Assembly: GCA_021815525.1 (NCBI GenBank)
Contig: JAKAGN010000064.1
Span: 1 to 9,840, forward strand
Direction: 5' to 3'
Source: Deltaproteobacteria bacterium
GTDB taxonomy: Bacteria > Desulfobacterota > Desulfobacteria > Desulfobacterales > Desulfatibacillaceae
DNA: 9,840 bases
Made by a program: the position numbers and the translations under genes. Shown here piece after piece: positions 6,185 to 9,840 of the stretch; position 1 is the first letter of the stretch; every line of letters begins with the position of its first letter. The notes beneath the pieces are model-generated. The model was not told where the DNA came from, did no database searches, and saw only the letters and a program-made list of their open reading frames with translations.

Positions 6185-6245
6185 AGGTTTAGGACGCTTA
6201 TTCGCAAGGAAAAAGCGGACTCCGCGTGAAGGGAGGAGGGGGAAA

Positions 6246-6320
6246 ATGCCCGCGGAACTTCCCTGGCGGCGGGTGACGATCCGCCGAACATTGCGGGGAG
6301 GCTTGCGGTTCCGGGAATGA
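6246..6320 (+). CDS. Possible 24-residue Arg-rich leader peptide upstream of the PAS-LuxR gene
   Basis: A short frame (MPAELPWRRVTIRR...) whose ATG is preceded by a purine-rich GGGAGGAGGGGG, with AGGAGG six bases before the start, a stronger site than most genes here have. Eight of 24 residues are Arg. Its stop overlaps a second ATG (ATGA at 6317) that opens another short frame running into the regulator gene. It lies between the candidate promoter (6156-6184) and ATG 6363, so it could act as a translated leader. Length alone gives little support; it may be fortuitous. Confidence 0.25.
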   Translation: MPAELPWRRVTIRRTLRGGLRFRE

Positions 6321-6362
6321 GCCGGCAGGAATCCGCGGGGAAGATGAAGGAGGAACAGCTAC

Positions 6363-6839
6363 ATGTCCAGACGCCCATCCATAGAAAATCCCAAGAAAAT
6401 CGAGGCGGGTGAGGAATCGGCCTTACGCCGCGGAGCGGACCTGTCACGGGTCAACCAGCGCCTGGAGCAGGAGCTTAGCGCCCGCCGGCAGACGGAGGAG
6501 ACCCTCCGCGCCACCGAGGACAAGCTCACCAAGACCTTCATGTCGCTTCCCGACCCGACCATGTTCTTCACGCTCGATGACGGACGGCTCCTGATGGCGA
6601 ACCAGGCCTTCTTCCGGCTCACCGGCAGCGAGCCCGAAGACCTCTTGGGAAAGAACATCTCCGAGATAGGCCTGTGGAAAACGCCGATGAGCGGAAAAGG
6701 GCCGTGGAATCCCTCAAGCGGGAGAAGCGGATCCGCAACTTTGAGTTTTCGGCCGTCCTCCGGGGCGGCGAGAGGCCCTGCCTCCTTTCCGGCGAGATCA
6801 TCTACCTCCACAACGAGAGCCACGTGGTGGCCTCCGTGA
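6363..6839 (+). CDS. PAS-LuxR regulator, N-terminal fragment (frameshifted gene)
   Basis: The start ATG at 6363 has AGGAGG nine bases upstream. Residues 1-50 are charged and coiled-coil-like (LSRVNQRLEQELSARRQTEE). A PAS domain begins near 52 with FMSLPDPTMFFTLDDGRLLMANQAFFRLTG and PEDLLGKNISEIGLW. After about residue 106 (base 6680) the frame loses PAS character and turns into Ser/Pro/Ala-rich out-of-frame sequence until the stop at 6839. The true continuation is in the frame starting near 6674. Restoring one base in the GGAAAACG stretch (6676-6683) joins both parts into a protein of about 323 residues. Either the gene is inactivated, or the base is missing through sequencing or assembly error. 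The PAS ligand is unknown. Confidence 0.75.
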   Translation: MSRRPSIENPKKIEAGEESALRRGADLSRVNQRLEQELSARRQTEETLRATEDKLTKTFMSLPDPTMFFTLDDGRLLMANQAFFRLTGSEPEDLLGKNISEIGLWKTPMSGKGPWNPSSGRSGSATLSFRPSSGAARGPASFPARSSTSTTRATWWPP

Positions 6840-7333
6840 AGGACATGGACGAGATGCGCCGGGCGGTCTCCACGGTCCAGGACAAGGAGGTGGAGCTGGA
6901 GGTCAAGGTCCGGCAGTTCCAGGAGGTGAACGAGGCCCTGCGGCAGCTCCTTTCCCAGAGCAAGGAGGACGCCAAGAAGTTCGAGCAGAGGATCGTGGCC
7001 AACGTGGAGGACCTGATTCTGCCGTACGTCCGGCGGCTCAAGGGCACGAACCTCGACATGGATCAGAAGGTCTACGTCAATGTCATAGAGAGCAACCTCT
7101 CGGAGCTTGTCGCGCCCTTCATGCGGCAGATAGGCAACAAGCACGCCAATCTCACCCCGCGCGAGATCGAGGTGGCGAACCTGGTGCGCATGGGGGCCTC
7201 CAGCAAGGAAATCTCGAAGCTTCTGGCCATCAGCAAGAGGGCTGTGGAGTTCCACCGGGACAGCCTCCGGAAAAAGCTCGGCCTCAAAAAGAGCAAGCGG
7301 AACCTCCGGGCGTATCTGGCCTCCATCAGCTGA
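6674..7333 (+). CDS. PAS-LuxR regulator, C-terminal fragment: rest of PAS, coiled coil and LuxR-type HTH
   Basis: This frame continues the PAS domain exactly where the 6363 frame fails (NADERKRAVESLKREKRIRN, then FEFSAVLRGGERPCLLSGEII and SHVVASVKDM). It is followed by a coiled coil (VQDKEVELEVKVRQFQEVNE), a linker typical of deltaproteobacterial PAS-LuxR proteins (NVEDLILPYVRRLKG, YVNVIESNLSELVAPF), and a GerE/LuxR helix-turn-helix: LTPREIEVANLVRMGASSKE then ISKLLAISKRAVEFHRDSLR and KKLGL. It is a DNA-binding response module without a receiver domain. A GTG at 6674 could in principle start an independent product but has only a poor ribosome site and would lack half the PAS fold. Repeat copy D begins 11 bases after the stop. 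The regulator may control the adjacent TRAP gene (inference). Confidence 0.82.
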   Translation: MENADERKRAVESLKREKRIRNFEFSAVLRGGERPCLLSGEIIYLHNESHVVASVKDMDEMRRAVSTVQDKEVELEVKVRQFQEVNEALRQLLSQSKEDAKKFEQRIVANVEDLILPYVRRLKGTNLDMDQKVYVNVIESNLSELVAPFMRQIGNKHANLTPREIEVANLVRMGASSKEISKLLAISKRAVEFHRDSLRKKLGLKKSKRNLRAYLASIS

Positions 7334-7343
7334 CCGCTCCAAC

Positions 7344-7461
7344 GCCTGAATAAAAACGCGAATTGCCGCGTCACGCTTCAAAGCCAATTCCGCCACGTAT
7401 TTTCAATACGCTTGCTCATTGGCTTTTCGCGTTCCTTGCACTTCATCGTTTTTATTCAGGC
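7344..7461 (-). repeat. Dispersed 118-base palindromic element, copy D (same orientation as C)
   Basis: Perfect 15-bp inverted ends, GCCTGAATAAAAACG (7344-7358) and CGTTTTTATTCAGGC (7447-7461). The inner stem AAAGCCAAT (7379-7387) with ATTGGCTTT (7418-7426) is also perfect. It directly follows the PAS-LuxR stop and could also act as its transcription end, since the last stem closes with a CGTTTTT run. Confidence 0.88.
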
Positions 7462-7629
7462 TTTAAATCCAGCCAGTTTCACCAGACCGCCAGCTGTACC
7501 GCTTTGCCGGGCGGCGGCATGCACCCGCGTGCCCCGCGCTTTTTATAAGTGGCCTGCTTCCAAATTTTTTGAATCATCGAAGTTCCCCCGTCATTTTCTC
7601 CGCGATTACACCCTGAAGTCAAAATTCCA
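7462..7629. other. Intergenic stretch without recognised feature
   Basis: Between repeat copy D and the TRAP-gene promoter I see no supported gene. A GC-rich part with TTGCCGGGCGGC (7504-7515) is followed by an AT-richer part. The plus-strand frames here are short and begin inside the repeat. Confidence 0.5.
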
Positions 7630-7658
7630 TTGACTGGGGGGAATTTTTCCTCTATGTG
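7630..7658 (+). promoter_or_regulatory. Candidate sigma70 promoter for the TRAP binding-protein gene
   Basis: TTGACT (7630-7635), a 17-base spacer and TATGTG (7653-7658). The spacer contains GGAA-TTT-TTCC (7640-7650). Transcription would start near 7665, inside the palindrome at 7664-7677. Confidence 0.5.
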
Positions 7659-7663
7659 CCTAG

Positions 7664-7677
7664 ACTGACATGTCAGT
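7664..7677. promoter_or_regulatory. Perfect 14-base palindrome, operator candidate for the TRAP gene
   Basis: ACTGACATGTCAGT is fully self-complementary and lies just after the candidate -10, at the expected transcription start, 44 bases before ATG 7722. The position suits a repressor site. The regulator is unknown; the neighbouring PAS-LuxR protein is one candidate. Confidence 0.5.
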
Positions 7678-7721
7678 TTGTAGCCGCACATGCCATCCAC
7701 CACCAAAAAGAGGGGGGACCC

Positions 7722-8879
7722 ATGAAAAAAATCCTCGTGGCCGTGCTGCTGTTTCTGGCCTCGGCCCTTCCGGTCTCGGCGAAGGATGCCCCGCGCTTTT
7801 TCTGGAAAACCGCCACCCTGGCGCCTGACGGCATAGGGTGGGCCAAGCACATGAAGGAACTCGTCTTTCCCGAGATGGAAAAGACCACCAAGGGAAGCCT
7901 CAAGGTCAAGATTTACTGGGGCGGCGTGATGGGGGACGAGGAGCAGTACATCCAGAAGATGAAGATCGGCCAGCTCCAGGGCGCGGGCCTTTCGGCCCAG
8001 GGCTCGGTCCTGGCCTGCCCGGAAATGGCCGTGGTGGAGCTGCCCTTCCTTTTCCGCAATTACCTCGAGGTGGATTACGTAAGAGTCAGGATGGAGAAGA
8101 CCTTCGACACCCTCATGGCGCGGCGGGGCTACTTCCTCATAGGCTGGATCGATCAGGACTTCGACCAGATATATTCGGCCAAGAAGCCCATCACCAGCGT
8201 GGAATCCTTCAAGGGCTGCCGCTTCATCACCTGGTACGGCCCCATGGAGGCGGAGATGCTGAAGGTCCTGGGGGCCGAGCCCATACCGGTCAACGTGCCG
8301 GAGCTGCCCGCCGCCGTGCGCCAGGGCGTGGCCGAGGCCTCCATAGGCCCGGCCGTGTGGGTGGCCGGGGCCCAGCTCTACTCCACGCTCCAGTACGTGA
8401 ACCCTGTGAAGATCCGCTACTCGCCGGCCACCATCATAATCACCATGAACGCCTGGAACTCGCTTCCCCCCAACTTCCAGAACGACTTCTACACCAAGCG
8501 CATGGTGATCGGCTGGCGCTACTGCAACCTGGTGCGCCGGGACAACGAGCGCTTTCTCGACTCCATGGTGAAGTATGGGGTCAAGAGGACCGTCATGACT
8601 CCCGAAAACGTGAAGGCGCTCATGGCCAAGACCCGGGAGGTCTGGGGCCGGACCAAGGGCAAGCTCTACCCCGCGGACCTTCTGGACGAGGTGCTGCGGC
8701 ACATCGAGGATTTCCGGGCGGGCAAGAGGCTTTCCATGGACGACATACTGGCGCTCAGCCACTTGAAGGGCGAGAAGATGGACCCCGCCCGCTACCAGGA
8801 ACTCGCCGAACAGGTCCGCAAGGACATGGCGGAGTTCGGCATAAAGGACGGAGACCTTGTGTCATTGGGCCGTAAATGA
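7722..8879 (+). CDS. TRAP transporter substrate-binding protein, DctP family
   Basis: A 385-residue periplasmic solute-binding protein of tripartite ATP-independent transporters. The signal peptide MKKILVAVLLFLASALPVSA is followed by the mature start KDAPRFFWK. DctP-type features include FWKTATLAPDGIGWAKHMKE, IYWGGVMGDEEQYIQKMKIGQ (64-84), ELPFLFRN (106-113), FKGCRF with the substrate-carboxylate Arg expected at R167, and PELPAAVRQGVAEASIGP (193-210). The C terminus is longer than in the usual proteins of about 330 residues. The start is ATG 7722, with GAGGGGGG just upstream; the in-frame extension to 7656 overlaps the candidate promoter. No dctQ or dctM membrane gene is adjacent, so this is an orphan subunit here. 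The ligand is probably a carboxylate but cannot be named. It is convergent with plsY, sharing a terminator. Confidence 0.92.
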   Translation: MKKILVAVLLFLASALPVSAKDAPRFFWKTATLAPDGIGWAKHMKELVFPEMEKTTKGSLKVKIYWGGVMGDEEQYIQKMKIGQLQGAGLSAQGSVLACPEMAVVELPFLFRNYLEVDYVRVRMEKTFDTLMARRGYFLIGWIDQDFDQIYSAKKPITSVESFKGCRFITWYGPMEAEMLKVLGAEPIPVNVPELPAAVRQGVAEASIGPAVWVAGAQLYSTLQYVNPVKIRYSPATIIITMNAWNSLPPNFQNDFYTKRMVIGWRYCNLVRRDNERFLDSMVKYGVKRTVMTPENVKALMAKTREVWGRTKGKLYPADLLDEVLRHIEDFRAGKRLSMDDILALSHLKGEKMDPARYQELAEQVRKDMAEFGIKDGDLVSLGRK

Positions 8880-8906
8880 GGGCCTGGCATAGCGACTGGC
8901 ATGATA

Positions 8907-8952
8907 AAAAAGGGCAAGCCCTCCGGTTGCGCAGGGGGGGCTTGCCCTTTTT
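8907..8952. terminator. Bidirectional rho-independent terminator between the TRAP gene and plsY
   Basis: AAAAAGGGCAAGCCC (8907-8921) pairs perfectly over 15 bases with GGGCTTGCCCTTTTT (8938-8952) around a 16-base loop. It gives a T-run in both directions, with more T on the plus strand (8955-8960). It suits the convergent genes ending at 8879 and 9001. Confidence 0.92.
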
Positions 8953-9000
8953 GGTTTTTTGCGCCTTCCGGCCCCGGCCGGATCGGCGTCCGCTTGCAGC

Positions 9001-9603
9001 CTACTTATGTTGGCCGAAGATACGCGGCTCGGTGCCGTCCTTTATGCGCCGCACGTTTTCCGCGTGGCGGCGGAAGACCAGCACCGTCATGGCGAGGGTG
9101 ACGATTCCCGCTGGCACGGAGCCGGTGAGGGCGAAGGCCGCCATCGGCATCACGGCCGCCCCGCAGAGCGAGCCCACCGAGACCCTCCCGGCCGCGAATA
9201 TCCCCGCGATGAAGGCCAGAAGCGCCCAGAGCAGAGCCACCGGGGACAGGGCCAGGAGGCATCCGGCCGCCGTTGCCACGCCCTTGCCGCCGCCCTTGAA
9301 GCGGGTGTAGGCGGGATAAAGGTGGCCCAGGAAGCTTCCAAGGGCCGTCAGCGCCACCAGCCAGTCCCCCCCGCCCAGGGCGCGCGCCAGGGCCACCGGG
9401 ATCGCGCCCTTGGCCATGTCCGCGGCCAGGGTGGCCAGGCCCGCGGCGAGCCCGGCGTTACGGGTCACGTTGGTGGCGCCTATGTTGCCGCTTCCCACCA
9501 GGCGGATGTCGCCGCCGGTCCTTGCGCGATAGAGCACGGCCCCGAAGGCCACGGATCCAAGGAAGTAAGCCGCCACCGGCAACAGCAGGCAAATGATTGT
9601 CAT
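9001..9603 (-). CDS. plsY: Acyl-phosphate:glycerol-3-phosphate acyltransferase PlsY
   Basis: A 200-residue polytopic inner-membrane protein that acylates glycerol-3-phosphate from acyl-phosphate to make lysophosphatidate, the first step in phospholipid synthesis with PlsX. The three family motifs are present: GSGNIGATNVTRNAG (37-51), GHLYPAYTRFKGGGKGVAT (93-111) and HAENVRRIKDGTEPRI (180-195). About five hydrophobic segments are visible (around 3-24, 54-74, 84-95, 112-138, 144-176). Length is normal. ATG 9603 has AAAGGG about ten bases upstream, and a good promoter candidate lies at 9658-9685. It is convergent to the TRAP gene, probably monocistronic; plsX is not in the window. Confidence 0.96.
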   Translation of the reverse strand: MTIICLLLPVAAYFLGSVAFGAVLYRARTGGDIRLVGSGNIGATNVTRNAGLAAGLATLAADMAKGAIPVALARALGGGDWLVALTALGSFLGHLYPAYTRFKGGGKGVATAAGCLLALSPVALLWALLAFIAGIFAAGRVSVGSLCGAAVMPMAAFALTGSVPAGIVTLAMTVLVFRRHAENVRRIKDGTEPRIFGQHK

Positions 9604-9657
9604 GGCGAGTTGTCCCTTTCACGACGGTTTTTCAGTATCTCGACGAAGCCGCCGGGT

Positions 9658-9685
9658 ATCTTAAACGGGGAAGGCGCCCTGTCAA
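9658..9685 (-). promoter_or_regulatory. Candidate sigma70 promoter for plsY
   Basis: The minus strand carries a perfect TTGACA (9685-9680), a 16-base spacer and TAAGAT (9663-9658; 4 of 6). The predicted leader is about 48 bases before ATG 9603. Confidence 0.6.
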
Positions 9686-9816
9686 ACGAAAAATGAGGGC
9701 AGGTAACCTTTCAGTTACGGGTGGTGAAGGGCCTTTCCGATGGCTTGGATCATTGTCGCAAGCCCCGCCATATCCCCCATCGACAACGCAACTATTTGAA
9801 AATTTTAGGAGGGATA

Positions 9817-9840
9817 GGGGAGGGGGCGCGGGGGAGGGGG
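9817..9840 (+). other. G-quadruplex-type G-run tract at the window edge
   Basis: Four runs of four or five G (9817-9820, 9822-9826, 9830-9834, 9836-9840) are separated by A, CGC and A, preceded by AGGAGGG. This meets the pattern for a very stable intramolecular G-quadruplex on the plus strand. No gene is visible in 9686-9840; the tract may continue past the window. Confidence 0.5.

Noticed and set aside
6674..6700. Programmed -1 ribosomal frameshift in the regulator gene
   Set aside because: In the zero frame the codons are TGG AAA ACG, which do not form an X-XXY-YYZ slippery heptamer, and no obvious stimulatory hairpin was seen directly downstream.
6359..7396. Long minus-strand open frame antisense to the PAS-LuxR gene
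   Set aside because: Leu/His/Val-biased complement; it even runs across the frameshift and repeat copy D, which marks it as non-coding composition.
1819..7461. CRISPR array as explanation of the repeats
   Set aside because: Repeats are about 120 bases, widely and irregularly spaced by genes and in both orientations; no cas genes are present.
7479..8762. 427-codon minus-strand frame antisense to the TRAP binding protein
   Set aside because: Composition typical of an antisense shadow (His/Gly/Leu/Asp-rich); the plus strand carries a clear signal peptide and DctP family sequence.
9713..9775. Minus-strand 21-residue frame beginning MGDMAGLATMIQ
   Set aside because: Very short, no ribosome site next to its ATG and no recognisable similarity.

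Overview
The window is GC-rich bacterial DNA with tightly spaced genes, strong Shine-Dalgarno sites and a strong third-position G/C preference. An anaerobic deltaproteobacterium (Desulfobacterota) fits best. The reasons are an EFR1-type flavodoxin/ferredoxin fusion, a PAS-LuxR regulator of a type common in that group, a TRAP substrate-binding protein and short dispersed intergenic palindromes. This placement is an inference from gene families; there is no rRNA or other phylogenetic marker apart from bS21. No tRNA, rRNA, CRISPR array or transposase gene was seen.

Layout. Positions 1-5830 are almost entirely minus-strand: a cut-off His-rich exported protein (1-256), an EFR1 ferredoxin (504-1328) preceded by a small twofold-repeated Cys protein (1374-1763), folC (1941-3263), rpsU (3488-3697) with a textbook terminator, a Rossmann/DUF2520 oxidoreductase-like gene (3819-4694), and panB (5039-5830) with its own promoter. 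A 532-base divergent region with an AT-rich island separates panB from the plus-strand genes. These are a PAS-LuxR regulator broken by a one-base frameshift (6363-7333) and an orphan TRAP substrate-binding protein (7722-8879). A bidirectional terminator then separates the latter from convergent plsY (9001-9603). The window ends in an extreme G-run tract.

Functional themes. folC (folate) and panB plus the DUF2520 gene (pantothenate; the latter a candidate ketopantoate reductase) are cofactor genes. plsY starts phospholipid synthesis. The PAS-LuxR regulator and the TRAP binding protein share a TGACATGT motif beside their promoters and may form a sensing/uptake pair.

The most striking signal is not a gene. 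Four copies of a 118-120 base imperfect palindrome (1819-1938, 3307-3426, 4709-4827, 7344-7461) sit in four different intergenic gaps. They share inverted termini of the form GCCTGnnTAAAAACG and an inner stem whose two sides change together. They look like a MITE/REP-type non-autonomous element or a structured RNA/DNA family. No obvious mobilising enzyme lies in the window.
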